Assembly: GCF_000006445.2 (NCBI RefSeq)
Contig: NC_006049.2
Span: 558,001 to 622,000, forward strand
Reading direction: 5' to 3'
DNA: 64,000 bases
From: Debaryomyces hansenii CBS767
Taxonomy: Eukaryota > Ascomycota > Pichiomycetes > Serinales > Debaryomycetaceae
Shown: positions 28,323 through 39,139 of the stretch, piece after piece
Position numbering within the stretch: position 1 is the first letter of the stretch
How the letters are laid out: each line of letters begins with the position of its first letter
Position numbers and translations under genes: made by a program
The notes under the pieces: generated by a model
What the model saw: only the letters and a program-made list of their open reading frames with translations
Told to the model about the DNA's origin: nothing
The model's database searches: none

Positions 28323-31154
28323 TTATATATCAATCGACTCAAACGTGAAAGGTTCGTATGCATAACCTTCACCTTCAAAAAACTTTGACATAGCTTCAAC
28401 CCAATGTAATCTCAAGGAATGCAACATAGCGGAAGTGCCTTCCATCAAAACCAAAATACAAACAGTAAGAATAAACCACATTCCAAATAATACCACTGTC
28501 ATAAATACACCCCAACCACCATACGTCCCAAATGCATTTTGAATAGTCATTGACCATAACACTGTTGATAATTGAGCATGGGCCAATGACAAGGCCCATA
28601 ATCTAAGATATGAAGCTGTATGACTAACGCAATTTAAACAAAATTCAATAGTATGAATAACCTGATGAATAACGATGTCACCAAAATTGAACGAATCATG
28701 ATCATCAGAATGAGCAGAATTATGAAACAATGGCTCAACATCATTAGGAAACCTAAAATTATCATCTAACATATCAACTTCATCAGGTGGATCGCTATTC
28801 AATTGATTTTCTAACATAATAGCTTCCTCCTCTTCGTGCATTTGGAGACTGTGATTCATCTGTGAATGTAAATCAGAATATCCCAACTCCAAAGCTTTAT
28901 TATTTTGACGTTTTAAAGTCATCGGCTTATAAAGCAATAACCAAGGAACACAAACTGCTGCAATCAATACAAGAACAATTTGTACAAATTTTTGGCCCGG
29001 ATAAAGTTGTTCGTCTATACTTCCTGGCGCTAAAAACATATTGATTAACATATTAAGCAATCCCGGTGGTTGCTTCTCTTTACCTAACCAATCAACAGAC
29101 CATTTATAGATAATAGTAAGCGATAAGTATCCAAAGATACTTTGCATGAATAAAAACCCTGGAATAAAATTACCAATAATATCAACTTTAGACTTAAAAT
29201 ACCTGTAGTTTACTAAGCTGAAAAATAATGAATAATTCATGTGAATGAAACCCATCAAAATAGACAATTTCATCTTATACGAATTTGTAAACAACAAATT
29301 ATTATCAGCTCCATGCCATGCCCAGTCTAATCCAAAAATATATGTGTGTCCTGGTATTTTTTTAGCAATTAGAGTTATTGGGCCATCTTTTCCAAAATCA
29401 TAATCTTTTGGGAAGTTCCATTCCCAACCAGACTTAAAAAAGCTCATTGATTTTGAGAAAATATCATTATAAATGAATCCCGTGTACATAGAAAAAAACC
29501 CCATTAACAATACAATGTATCTGCCATTGAAAGCCATTTCGAAAATCTCATCCTTGTTTTTCATTGGGCCAAAATGAGATTCATTCTTAATCAAATACAA
29601 ACTAATTAAGAATACAATGAATCCATGTCCTAAATCACCGAACATAATAGCAAACATAAAGGGGAAAGTAATAACAGTTGCTAAACCTGGATTCACTTCT
29701 TGATAAGTAGCAATACCATACGCATCAATGATCAGTTGGAAAGCCGATGTGAACTTGTTCGTTTTATGATATGTTGGTGGAGTACGATTTGTAGAAAGTT
29801 CATTGACGACCGCAACTAAGGAATTATAATCTTCATTCTCTATGTCCATAGTTTCATCTACATTTGCATTACCAATTGCAAATGATTCATCGGTATTTTG
29901 CGGTTCTGGTGTCGATCTTGCTCCTGTGTTGTCAGCCGACAACGAAATTGATTCTTGAGAGTTGTTTTCTGGTATAACGTGACGGGACTTCTGATGAATT
30001 AAGTTTCTGAATGTTTGCTGGCAGGTCGAAAATTCAGATTTAGGAATCCATCCTTCTCCTACGAGGCATCTTCTCGTACCATCCATATCAAACTTATTCA
30101 ACGTTTGATATATTAACTTTTCTCTTTGAACCGAATAACATCTATCGAGATAACCTTCTTGGAAAATAAGCAAGTCAGCTATTAAATGTTCTCTTGTGCT
30201 TTGCACAACGTTATTCAAATCTTCAATCTTGTGATTCAAATCACTTAAAGTTTCAGCTCTTGCGCTAGATCCCCCATTGACATTGTCGTAAATTATTCCG
30301 TCTAGCGATTGTATAATTCTTCTGACTCTCTGTTTCAAAAATTCCCCATGGATATATACGATGAACACATTCTTATCTATAAATTCGGTATTTTTCAGAC
30401 TGAAATTCGACATTTTTTCGTCTTCGATTGGTATATCATGAAAGAATAAGTTACCTCTCAATGTTCTCCACAATATATTCCTTAAAAGTGGAACCTTCTC
30501 TCTTGCAATCGATCCGGAAATGGAATTGAAACCTGAGTCCTCAAGAATGGCAGCATCAATTACTGGATTCTCCAAGCTATTATTTCTATTGTTTAACAAC
30601 GCTATGTTATCTTCGTCGTCTGTATCTCCATGGATTGCAAAACGTTGATCTATGTCATCCTCTCTCGTCAAAGACGACGAGTGGAATCGGTTGACCGCGG
30701 TCACCACGTATCGGTTCTCAACGTACTTTAACTTTTGCTGGTCTAATGAGTTATACGAGCTATCAAGATGCTTGATTCTCTCGTAAAATGTAGTTACCTC
30801 AGCCCTGATATTATCCATTTCTGATGCCGATGGCAACGGCCTTTGATCGGCCTGCAAACTCAGATATGGTGTGGCTCCTATCGTATCATACTTGGTCATC
30901 GTACTCCGCAAATACTCCAAGTGTGATTCTATCTTATCAATACCCCGTAACTCGTTTACAAATGTCCGTTGAAACGGTGTCAACTTCGAGTTCAAATCCC
31001 TGAAATGAACATCTCCGAGTTTTCCTAGTGCATAAACAACGTCTCGAGCAAGCTCAATAGTCACATAAAACTGAACCAATGTCATTGGTGCCGAACGGAA
31101 TATTGCCTCTTCTTGGCCATTGTCTTGACCCTGTTGCAGCAGTATTGGAAGCAT
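28323..31154 (-). CDS. STV1: V-ATPase subunit a, Golgi/endosome form
   Basis: Membrane subunit of the vacuolar-type proton pump; it forms the proton half-channels. The N-terminal cytosolic half starts with the family EEAIFRSAPMTLVQFY (about 15-30), then PPTYHKTNKFT before the membrane domain, and the C-terminal half holds eight or so membrane segments. The essential arginine is Arg851 in SYLRLWALSLAHAQ. At 943 residues it is longer than Vph1 (about 840), with Ser/Asn-rich inserts before the membrane half and between segments 6 and 7. Details such as GLLNMLINMFLAPGSID favour Stv1 over Vph1. Codons 5 and 6 are both CTG, which as serine would make a more ordinary N-terminus. Confidence 0.88.
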   Translation of the reverse strand: MLPILLQQGQDNGQEEAIFRSAPMTLVQFYVTIELARDVVYALGKLGDVHFRDLNSKLTPFQRTFVNELRGIDKIESHLEYLRSTMTKYDTIGATPYLSLQADQRPLPSASEMDNIRAEVTTFYERIKHLDSSYNSLDQQKLKYVENRYVVTAVNRFHSSSLTREDDIDQRFAIHGDTDDEDNIALLNNRNNSLENPVIDAAILEDSGFNSISGSIAREKVPLLRNILWRTLRGNLFFHDIPIEDEKMSNFSLKNTEFIDKNVFIVYIHGEFLKQRVRRIIQSLDGIIYDNVNGGSSARAETLSDLNHKIEDLNNVVQSTREHLIADLLIFQEGYLDRCYSVQREKLIYQTLNKFDMDGTRRCLVGEGWIPKSEFSTCQQTFRNLIHQKSRHVIPENNSQESISLSADNTGARSTPEPQNTDESFAIGNANVDETMDIENEDYNSLVAVVNELSTNRTPPTYHKTNKFTSAFQLIIDAYGIATYQEVNPGLATVITFPFMFAIMFGDLGHGFIVFLISLYLIKNESHFGPMKNKDEIFEMAFNGRYIVLLMGFFSMYTGFIYNDIFSKSMSFFKSGWEWNFPKDYDFGKDGPITLIAKKIPGHTYIFGLDWAWHGADNNLLFTNSYKMKLSILMGFIHMNYSLFFSLVNYRYFKSKVDIIGNFIPGFLFMQSIFGYLSLTIIYKWSVDWLGKEKQPPGLLNMLINMFLAPGSIDEQLYPGQKFVQIVLVLIAAVCVPWLLLYKPMTLKRQNNKALELGYSDLHSQMNHSLQMHEEEEAIMLENQLNSDPPDEVDMLDDNFRFPNDVEPLFHNSAHSDDHDSFNFGDIVIHQVIHTIEFCLNCVSHTASYLRLWALSLAHAQLSTVLWSMTIQNAFGTYGGWGVFMTVVLFGMWFILTVCILVLMEGTSAMLHSLRLHWVEAMSKFFEGEGYAYEPFTFESIDI

Positions 31155-31560
31155 TTTAATCTCTAGAAAGTGTCTCTAAATCTATCCGTTTTCAATTAGT
31201 TTCTCAAAAAAACTTTCTTTTATATAAACTGACAAGTTTACAATTCAAACGAACGAGTCACAATCACCGTTCAATACCTGAAATCTAATTGTTTCTCTAT
31301 ACTACAACTATACCCGCTTTGATTAGACCGTTGGCTCAGTATTTCAGACATAAGATCGGCTTTACAGATTAGATCCCATTTACAGGTTATATTTTGATAC
31401 GTTATAACGAAGTAGATCAGTTAAGTACTACTTATAGGGCGTCAAAACACTATTTATAGAGATATCTAATAATACACATTGTGATTGGGGCTATTGTATA
31501 GTATTATTGAGTTCAAGAACGGAAATTGGATGATAGAAAACCTGGTGCAGAAGAGAATAC
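31155..31560. other. Divergent promoter of STV1 and HRD3
   Basis: 406 bp shared promoter. An ATG at 31530 opens a 15-codon frame that overlaps the HRD3 start and ends at 31577; whether it is transcribed is unknown. No specific site recognised. Confidence 0.5.
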
Positions 31561-33993
31561 ATGAAGAATCATATTAGAATATTCACAGGAACGATATTTG
31601 TTCTTTGCCTTTTGGTGCAACCAATAATATCGGCTAGTGGGATTGAGTTGTATGATAAGGCGACAGGGATAATAGGGAAGTTGCCCTCACAATATGAGCT
31701 AAGAGAACCGGTGTATAACCATGATAATATTGATAACAATTTGTTTATTCCGCAATACAGACAAGACATAAATGACTATGAACATGGGCGAGAAAAGAGC
31801 AAAACAAGCGAAGAAATTGAGTTCGAGAAGGCGTTGGTGTTACTAGAAGAATCAGCGGAATTGAACCACCCCGAGGCGTTGGTGGCCGTGGCAGATGTGT
31901 ACGTGTTTGGAAATTATTCGACTGTGGCGAATTATTCCAAAGCACTTGATTATTATCATAGGGCGGTCTCCATCAAGGCCAATGGACATGCATATTTTAT
32001 GCTTGGATTCTTGTATGCCACCGGAGCGTTTGGAGAATTCTCCGTTGACCAATCGAAAGCTAACTTGTATTACGAGTTTGGGTTAGCAAATGGTGATACT
32101 AATTCCATTTTGGCTTTAGCGTACAGAAATTTGGTGGGAAATGGAGTGCCGTTGAATTGCGATTTGGCGCTTTACTATTATACTAGAGTTTCACACCTTG
32201 GAATGGACTTATTGAAGAATTATAACGAAGAAAACGAAGAAGACGATCTTTTCTACAACATAAGGTTGCCTGATTTCAATGGAGGAATCTACGCCGACAA
32301 AGTAAGCGAGAGCCCGACATCCATATACTCGACCTCTAAAAGTTATACTTCTTCAAAGAATGTCTTGAATGAATTCAGTTTGGATATAGATCACGAGCCT
32401 GTTGAATATTATTATGATGCATTGGAACAATATGATGGAGATTATTTTATAACCAAGAATCATACCAGGGCATTCGAAATATTGAGAGAGTGTGCTGATT
32501 ATGGTGAAGCGGTTTATGGTGTGAAGAATTATCGTAATGCAAACGAAATTAATATAGTTTTTTTGAGTCGCTGTCAAGGTCTTTTGGGACATATGTATCT
32601 TAAAGGCCATGGAACTAAGAAGGACTATGACCTTGCATTCCATTGGCTTGATGCATCTACTAAACTTAGAAATACGTCTGAGGCATTAAATGATATCGGT
32701 CAAATATATGATAAGGGTCTTATTGAAGGAAAGTCAGATACAGTGACCGCAATCAAGTATTATAAAGATGCAATTAAGCTTGATTCACACGAAGCTCGCC
32801 TTAATCTTGCTAAGTTATTGATAAATGAAAGTGGGAATGAAGAAGTTTTTCTGAGCCCATATCGTGAACAAATATACGAGAATGTTCAAAAAGCGGTCTA
32901 CAAAGGAAATACAGAAGCTTTATATTACTTAGGGGAGTTTTTGCAGTCGGGAGTTGGTGCAGCTGTTCAGAAGGAAAGACAATTCACTTGTGAAAACACT
33001 GCTATGTATTATAAGATATTTGTTGAAAGGTTAGAAAGATATTTTATGCCTCATTTGAAATATGCTTTTGACGAGTTAAGATTTGGTAATTTCAAGAATG
33101 CTTTGATTGGATATCTGATTGCAGCTGAACAAGGTCTAGAGAATGCACAGGTATCAACTTCCTATTTACTCTTTCAGTTGCAGCCATTCATCCTGAAGCA
33201 CAAAAAGAAGACATTTTCCAAAAAAAGAATAGATTCATCTCTTAAATATCTTGAAAGAGCTTCATTACAGAATAATGTCGATGCCACAGTTTTGCTTGGT
33301 GATCTTTACTTGAATGGAGTTGTTGGATCAAACTTTTCTACCGATTATAGTAAAGCATTTACCTACTTCAATAAGGCCGCTCATCAGCACTCATCACATG
33401 GTTGCTATAATTTGGCATATATGTATGAATATGGACTTGGCCCAGCAGACAGTTCTGTTGATTATTTCATGGCTAAAAGATATTATGACTTGAGTTTGAA
33501 ATACAGAGAGGTGACTGATAGAAACTCGAATAAGATTCCCATCAATTTAGCCTTGTTAAGGTTGCGTTTGAAATTCTTATTTAATAAGAAAAAATTCAAT
33601 GTAAATAATAATGGTGAAACCACTGGATGGTTGGGTGCATTCAAGAATATTGGAAATAATAACAAAGAGGATTTATCTGAATCGTCAGAGAGGTCTAATG
33701 CAAGAGCAAAATCTCACCACGAAGGTGAACCGTATTATGACGAGGAAGAATATGATGCTGGCGATTATCTAGTGATCTTCCTTACTGTGCTATTCTTCAT
33801 GATTTTCTTTATACAAAACGTATACCGTCAATTACAAAGGATGAGGAATGGCAATCAGGGTGATGGGCAACAAAATCAGAACGATAACAACCAGCAAGGA
33901 CAAGGAGGCGAGCAACAACCTCAGAATGGCTGGATTGGAAATCAGTTCCATTTAAGGAGACGAAATTTCGAATTTCACTTTTTTGCACTCTGA
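31561..33993 (+). CDS. HRD3: ER-associated degradation receptor with Sel1 repeats
   Basis: Partner of the Hrd1 ubiquitin ligase at the ER membrane; its lumenal part recognises misfolded glycoproteins. A signal peptide (about 1-24, FTGTIFVLCLLVQPIISA) is followed by many Sel1-type TPR repeats (for example HPEALVAVADVY, AYFMLGFLYATG, ARLNLAKLL, ATVLLGDLYLNG, GCYNLAYMYEYG) and one membrane segment (about 737-756), then a short Gln/Asn-rich cytosolic tail. At 810 residues it is close to the S. cerevisiae protein (833). Convergent with DNA2, 86 bases apart. Confidence 0.93.
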   Translation: MKNHIRIFTGTIFVLCLLVQPIISASGIELYDKATGIIGKLPSQYELREPVYNHDNIDNNLFIPQYRQDINDYEHGREKSKTSEEIEFEKALVLLEESAELNHPEALVAVADVYVFGNYSTVANYSKALDYYHRAVSIKANGHAYFMLGFLYATGAFGEFSVDQSKANLYYEFGLANGDTNSILALAYRNLVGNGVPLNCDLALYYYTRVSHLGMDLLKNYNEENEEDDLFYNIRLPDFNGGIYADKVSESPTSIYSTSKSYTSSKNVLNEFSLDIDHEPVEYYYDALEQYDGDYFITKNHTRAFEILRECADYGEAVYGVKNYRNANEINIVFLSRCQGLLGHMYLKGHGTKKDYDLAFHWLDASTKLRNTSEALNDIGQIYDKGLIEGKSDTVTAIKYYKDAIKLDSHEARLNLAKLLINESGNEEVFLSPYREQIYENVQKAVYKGNTEALYYLGEFLQSGVGAAVQKERQFTCENTAMYYKIFVERLERYFMPHLKYAFDELRFGNFKNALIGYLIAAEQGLENAQVSTSYLLFQLQPFILKHKKKTFSKKRIDSSLKYLERASLQNNVDATVLLGDLYLNGVVGSNFSTDYSKAFTYFNKAAHQHSSHGCYNLAYMYEYGLGPADSSVDYFMAKRYYDLSLKYREVTDRNSNKIPINLALLRLRLKFLFNKKKFNVNNNGETTGWLGAFKNIGNNNKEDLSESSERSNARAKSHHEGEPYYDEEEYDAGDYLVIFLTVLFFMIFFIQNVYRQLQRMRNGNQGDGQQNQNDNNQQGQGGEQQPQNGWIGNQFHLRRRNFEFHFFAL

Positions 33994-34079
33994 TTTGTGT
34001 ACATATACTTAATATTTGTAAAATGCATTCTATAAACTGTTGACTATATTTATATCTATATAGTAAATCGTATTTGTCA

Positions 34080-37000
34080 TTAATTTGTCATGTCATTAAT
34101 TATATCTCTTATAAGCGGATTATTATTAATAATTCTCGAATCTTGGGTTAAGTTTTGGTTCACTTTTGATTTCACATTTCTCACTGGATTGCTAAGGCTT
34201 TCCATAAATGCAAACTCATAAAACTTGTCAGCATATGGGGGTAAATCATACATCCACCCTCTACTTTCAATAAGAGCCATAAATGCTTCTAACATTTTGA
34301 CACTTTTTAAAGTAGATTTAGAACCCAAGATGATTAGTTTTGACTTGGATCTCGTTATCGCAACATTAACTCTTCTCCATTCTTTTAAAAGATCGCCAAC
34401 TTTATTGTCCTTGTTTGATCTCACCAACGAAATTATAATGCAGTCTTTATCTCTGCCTTGAAATTGATCGGCTGTTAATACTTCAACATCTGGTTTGTGC
34501 AGTAATCCTCTATGCAACAATCTTAACTGCGATCTGTACAAAGACATTACTCCAATGCTCGATTCTTTCACACCACACATCGTTAAGCTTTCAACAATTT
34601 GTTTAATCAAATCTACTTCAGTTAAATTTTCTACCTTTTCACCAATAGTTCTTTCAACTCCTGGGACATCATCATGATTAATGAAAATCACCTTATTCTC
34701 TGGCTTTAAAATGCTATCAATCCATAGATCTTCCTTTCGTAATTTTAAAGAATATTGTGGAGATATTTGATCTTCTATCATATTGGGGTTTGGAATATAT
34801 AAACTTTGCTTTGCAACCTTTTCCGTACCACATTTTAGGCGTCCACCATAAATCAAAACGTTTGATAGCAACATGATTTCTTCACACATTCGGTATTGGT
34901 AAGTTAATTCAGCAATGCTCTGCGGATATGTATCACTCAATATTTTGAACAAAGAACGGGATAAGCCTTGCTTGATAGCTGGGTTTGGGTGTTGAACTAA
35001 TGGAGGTAATTGGTTATGATCACCAACCAAGATAAACTTGTCGCAGAACCGCAAAGGCCCGATACTAATAGGTAACGATACTTGCGAGGCTTCGTCAATG
35101 ATACAGTAGTCAAAATGCGTTCTCAAGTTGAATGCAATATCGCCAATTCCTAGACATGTAGCAGCCACAACCGGGGGTGTCATGTATGTTGCAATAAAAT
35201 CATCATAGTTTTTGATTTGTTTGTCTGTATCAAAGCCTGCAACATACTTTCTAATATCTTTATGAACTTTTAAAGGCGATCCAACTCTCAAGATATCAAT
35301 TCCGTAATCTTTAACTTTCAATAGTATATTGTCCACAGCAGAATGTGTATAAGAGGCTAATAAAACAGTCTTCTTATTCTGTACCAATAATTTAATGATT
35401 TGTGCGATAACAGTGGTTTTACCAGTTCCAGGCATTCCTAGTATCAACGAATAGTCCTTTGTATTAAGAATCTTATCAAAAGCTCCGATTTGATCACTAT
35501 TGAAATTTTCGGAAGAAATATCATATTGCAACTTTGACGGCATAAATTTTGGCTCTTTTAAATTGACAATCGATTCCCTTCTGCGTGAATCACCATCCTT
35601 CAAGAATAAATTTAAAATATTGTATCTGGCTAATCCCATTCCGTGAAACATATCGTCTTTATCTATACGATACAATTTATCCTGTTTCTGGGAATTCAAG
35701 TTTTTATGGAGTACACTTTGGAATGTTTGATTATCCGTCTCGTTAAAACCGTCCACTTTGAGGTTCGAGTTAACAATTCGCCTATCAGCAGTAATTTTTA
35801 TGAAACTCGGTCTGATGGCAGTAATAAACCCTTGTGCAATTGCAAAGTGTCCTTCTTGATCGCTTATAATGATCCTATCATACTTGATTAATTGTGAATT
35901 CTGCAAAGATTGCGGATTATTAGGCCTTTCAAAGGTATAGAAAAATTTCTCTTGAAAATCGTCATTATCATTTGACTCCTTGATAATAAGGTCAGATAAC
36001 GCTTTACCCTTAGTGTTTTCACGTTCTTTAGCAGTAAGGGTCCAAAGATCTTTTTTTAAGTTCGTCATTATTCCTTCTTCTTGGGTTATAAGATTATCCC
36101 AGTAATTATAAAATACTCTGGAATTTTCATCATTTTCCAAATGGAACGTTAAGCCATTATAAACATCTTGTGGTAATCCACTCTCTTCAGCTGTTCCATT
36201 CTCCACCAATTTATTTATAGTCATACAGGCCTGTTGTACTTCACACCGATCACATTGAGATTGCTTTATTAGTTCTGGAAGCTCTCGTGTTCCAGATTTA
36301 AAATACTTCGTAATTCTGTTACGCAAATTGACTAAAGATTTTAAATCAGTACGACTTATGTCATATTTCTTAGATATTCTTTCCTTTGTATAGACCAATA
36401 AAAACATATTAACATCCATATCATATCTATCCTTGAATAATAATGAATATAAAGAAGACTGTGCATGGTGACTTATATATTCTCTGCCAGTCTTAATTTC
36501 CATAGGTAGCAAAAACTTACCGTTTGTAGATTGGTCATACAATTGTCCTTCAAGGGTTACATCTACTTTTCCTTTTAAACCGAACATGGGAGACCATATG
36601 TTTTCTTCAATATCTAATGCTTTATTAGCGGCAAACATTACCTTCTGATTCCCATGATTTGTAGGAATTGAGGTATTTGATGATAATGGCTTCTTGAAGT
36701 ATGTCTTGAACCATGTCTCTAGATACGGTAGTTGATTCTGAATTTCAGTCTTCACTTTGTTTACTTCATTTCCAATGCTATAAATTTGTAGTAGTTTTGA
36801 TTGAATTTCAAGTTCCATTAAACCTATCATATAGTCCATACTCCAATTTTCAGTATGGAAACAAGCCTGGAAAATTTCATGAATAATAATACCTACGATT
36901 AAAGGTATAGATGATTCACCAGGAAAACTTAGCCGGTTGATTAGTACACTTTTTCTAGGGCACCCCATTTGCTGAGAGACAGTTGTTGCTGACACCAATA

Positions 37001-38675
37001 TATCTGGGTTCCAAATTAACAAATTATGCGTGTCATCAATAAGCTTAGGATGAGATGGATCAGTAAGGATCAAATGAATTACGTCATTGATTTGAAAATC
37101 AAGTTGTAAATATTCTCCTCTTAGAATTAATTTCAGTTCTTCAAGTTTTCCATCAACAACTATCAAAATAGCCTGATTTCTAATTCTGTTTTGAACTTTG
37201 TAAGTGTTATTTAATATGGACTTTATTTGAAACCGTTGCAAATCAGGACGGGAATACGACAATTTAGCATCATTAATATCATTATCACTAATACTTTTAT
37301 CGATTGATTGAAGGTTTTCAAGTCTCTTAACATCATTCTGGAACGATTCTGCGTGTCGATTATCCGATTTTTGCTGTGTAGTCAAGTATTTTTGGGAAGA
37401 TGATGAAGGCCGAGTCTCTATTTTCGTATCGAGTTGTGAAAATTTCACATCGTCATCAGAAAATGGATCCTCCGAGTCTTCCTCGTCAATGGATTGGGAC
37501 TGTGACTTATCCTCCAATTTTCTCGATTGTGTTCTTATAGCAGTCAATACCACCTCATCATCAGACGAAAACGGGTCATCAGAATCAACTGGAACAGGTT
37601 CAAGTTTGGCACTTTCTTCAGGTTTATTGGGGGAGGTCATTAAACCAGAATCACTGAAATCATCACTGAAGTCAATACCATTCAAAACCTCTTGAGTAAC
37701 AACTGTTTCTTGCACACTTGCACTAGTATCGCACTTAAGCTCATGTTCGTTATGGTGATTTGGGTGTTGGGCCGATTGGATTATCTCATTGGCCGATGAT
37801 GCTATAGTTTCCAAATCAAGAGCACAAGGAGAAGTTTCCGCCTTCAGATTACTCTTATCAAACTTATCAATCCAGCTGTTGAGTGAGGTAGAATTTGAAA
37901 ATGATGCGGCTGTTTTGGGTGTTGCAGATTTTGAATTTGGTCGTTCGAACCGTTGGAGCATCGACATTGTCTTTGAGCTGACAAGATTATCCATTCCAAA
38001 GGACTTTGTACGGGTCAATGAGGGCGAATGTTGTGCATTGATAAACTTTTTATGCACACTCTCCGATGACGAAATATCCGAATGCGTTCTGTTCATAGTC
38101 GGTGTCTGCGACTGAATATTATGGAATCCTGCCCCATACTTCGATAGCACCGAATTGGCTTGTTCATTGACTAATGTGGACGACAGCTTCAGTTCGTCTC
38201 CCCTTTTCCGTGGCGATACGGTATTCTTCAACGGAGACGATGGCACCCCGTTCACACCCTTACTGATGGCCTTTCGAGGACTAGCCCTCCACCGTATACC
38301 GTCAAAACTATCGTCCGAGCTCTGCTGCTCCTGAATGAACTTCTCGTAGTTTTCATACGTTTTCGACGGAGTCTTGATCTGTTGCGCCAGCAGGTTCGCG
38401 TTCGTAGACGATATTGCATTCGTATCTGATTCCTTCAACACATGTGCTGCTGAACCGCTATCACCCATTTTATCCTTCGTTTCCTTAGATCCACTGTTCC
38501 TATACGCTAGCGTATTACTGGGCTGGAAAAAATACGTCGTCTTAGCGGGGATTTTCCGTACTTTATTCACATCGTCTATATTCTCTTTATAATTTGATCC
38601 GGCCTCATTTGGTCTCATCTTTTTTACAGCCTTCGATATGGGTGGCAGCGTTATCCCCTGCCGCTTATCTGTCAT
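34080..38675 (-). CDS. DNA2: replication nuclease-helicase
   Basis: Enzyme of Okazaki fragment maturation and double-strand break resection. The first 450 residues are disordered, rich in Ser and S/T-P sites, as expected for a cyclin-kinase regulated tail. The RecB-type nuclease domain follows: Cys572 (GCPRK), the catalytic PMEIKTG (Glu726, Lys728), and Cys808, Cys811 and Cys817 (CDRCEVQQAC), which with Cys572 hold the iron-sulfur cluster. The helicase has Walker A GMPGTGKTT (1080-1088), DEASQ, and TADQFQGRDKD with the final motif NVAITRSKSKL. Its 1531 residues match the family (1522 in S. cerevisiae). No frame damage. Confidence 0.96.
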   Translation of the reverse strand: MTDKRQGITLPPISKAVKKMRPNEAGSNYKENIDDVNKVRKIPAKTTYFFQPSNTLAYRNSGSKETKDKMGDSGSAAHVLKESDTNAISSTNANLLAQQIKTPSKTYENYEKFIQEQQSSDDSFDGIRWRASPRKAISKGVNGVPSSPLKNTVSPRKRGDELKLSSTLVNEQANSVLSKYGAGFHNIQSQTPTMNRTHSDISSSESVHKKFINAQHSPSLTRTKSFGMDNLVSSKTMSMLQRFERPNSKSATPKTAASFSNSTSLNSWIDKFDKSNLKAETSPCALDLETIASSANEIIQSAQHPNHHNEHELKCDTSASVQETVVTQEVLNGIDFSDDFSDSGLMTSPNKPEESAKLEPVPVDSDDPFSSDDEVVLTAIRTQSRKLEDKSQSQSIDEEDSEDPFSDDDVKFSQLDTKIETRPSSSSQKYLTTQQKSDNRHAESFQNDVKRLENLQSIDKSISDNDINDAKLSYSRPDLQRFQIKSILNNTYKVQNRIRNQAILIVVDGKLEELKLILRGEYLQLDFQINDVIHLILTDPSHPKLIDDTHNLLIWNPDILVSATTVSQQMGCPRKSVLINRLSFPGESSIPLIVGIIIHEIFQACFHTENWSMDYMIGLMELEIQSKLLQIYSIGNEVNKVKTEIQNQLPYLETWFKTYFKKPLSSNTSIPTNHGNQKVMFAANKALDIEENIWSPMFGLKGKVDVTLEGQLYDQSTNGKFLLPMEIKTGREYISHHAQSSLYSLLFKDRYDMDVNMFLLVYTKERISKKYDISRTDLKSLVNLRNRITKYFKSGTRELPELIKQSQCDRCEVQQACMTINKLVENGTAEESGLPQDVYNGLTFHLENDENSRVFYNYWDNLITQEEGIMTNLKKDLWTLTAKERENTKGKALSDLIIKESNDNDDFQEKFFYTFERPNNPQSLQNSQLIKYDRIIISDQEGHFAIAQGFITAIRPSFIKITADRRIVNSNLKVDGFNETDNQTFQSVLHKNLNSQKQDKLYRIDKDDMFHGMGLARYNILNLFLKDGDSRRRESIVNLKEPKFMPSKLQYDISSENFNSDQIGAFDKILNTKDYSLILGMPGTGKTTVIAQIIKLLVQNKKTVLLASYTHSAVDNILLKVKDYGIDILRVGSPLKVHKDIRKYVAGFDTDKQIKNYDDFIATYMTPPVVAATCLGIGDIAFNLRTHFDYCIIDEASQVSLPISIGPLRFCDKFILVGDHNQLPPLVQHPNPAIKQGLSRSLFKILSDTYPQSIAELTYQYRMCEEIMLLSNVLIYGGRLKCGTEKVAKQSLYIPNPNMIEDQISPQYSLKLRKEDLWIDSILKPENKVIFINHDDVPGVERTIGEKVENLTEVDLIKQIVESLTMCGVKESSIGVMSLYRSQLRLLHRGLLHKPDVEVLTADQFQGRDKDCIIISLVRSNKDNKVGDLLKEWRRVNVAITRSKSKLIILGSKSTLKSVKMLEAFMALIESRGWMYDLPPYADKFYEFAFMESLSNPVRNVKSKVNQNLTQDSRIINNNPLIRDIINDMTN

Positions 38676-39139
38676 CTTAACTCCTCCAAATCTATCAATA
38701 GACCTTATATGCTGACAATGGGGTAACTATCCTCTCAAATGGCTATTATTTACATGTACAAATACAAAAGAATAGGACGTGTTGCACTCCAAATAAATAT
38801 TTTGCACCAAAACGACATATGTCGTCAGAGATAATTTTGTGTAACTTTCAACGAGATGGGAAAAATTTTAAACCTCATCGATTGAAAAATTTCAATCAAT
38901 CCCATTATTAGTACTAAGAGATTAAGATTTTAAGATAACATTTCTTCGTATTATTAGATAATTGTTATAAGGATATTATATCTGATCTTTTGGAAGCTAC
39001 TGAAAACAATACCAAGTATACCAAAGTTCGTTATTCTTGCATAAAACATTAGAGGATTATCGTATTGCACTACAAATTTATCTAAGTTCAACTAAGTATA
39101 CTTTAGAAACAAACAAGACAATATCGAAGAAAAAGTAAA
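38676..39139. promoter_or_regulatory. Divergent DNA2/NOP58 promoter
   Basis: 464 bp. It holds two RRPE-like and one PAC-like site (38860-38894), the pair typical of ribosome biogenesis promoters, in keeping with NOP58. No MluI cell-cycle box (ACGCGT) was seen for DNA2. Confidence 0.6.
38860..38894. promoter_or_regulatory. RRPE-PAC-RRPE cluster upstream of NOP58
   Basis: GAAAAATTTT at 38860-38869, CTCATCG (reverse complement of the PAC core CGATGAG) at 38874-38880, and TGAAAAATTTCA at 38883-38894, about 250 bp before NOP58. RRPE (Stb3) and PAC (Dot6/Tod6) sites occur together before ribosome biogenesis genes in yeasts. Confidence 0.65.

Noticed and set aside
31530..31577. Overlapping uORF before HRD3
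   Set aside because: Present in sequence, but the 400-bp divergent promoter gives no clue that transcription starts upstream of it; kept only as a remark.
37941..37960. GTTCGAACC-like word resembling a tRNA B box
   Set aside because: Lies inside DNA2 coding sequence with no A box or clover-leaf; no tRNA gene was found anywhere in the window.
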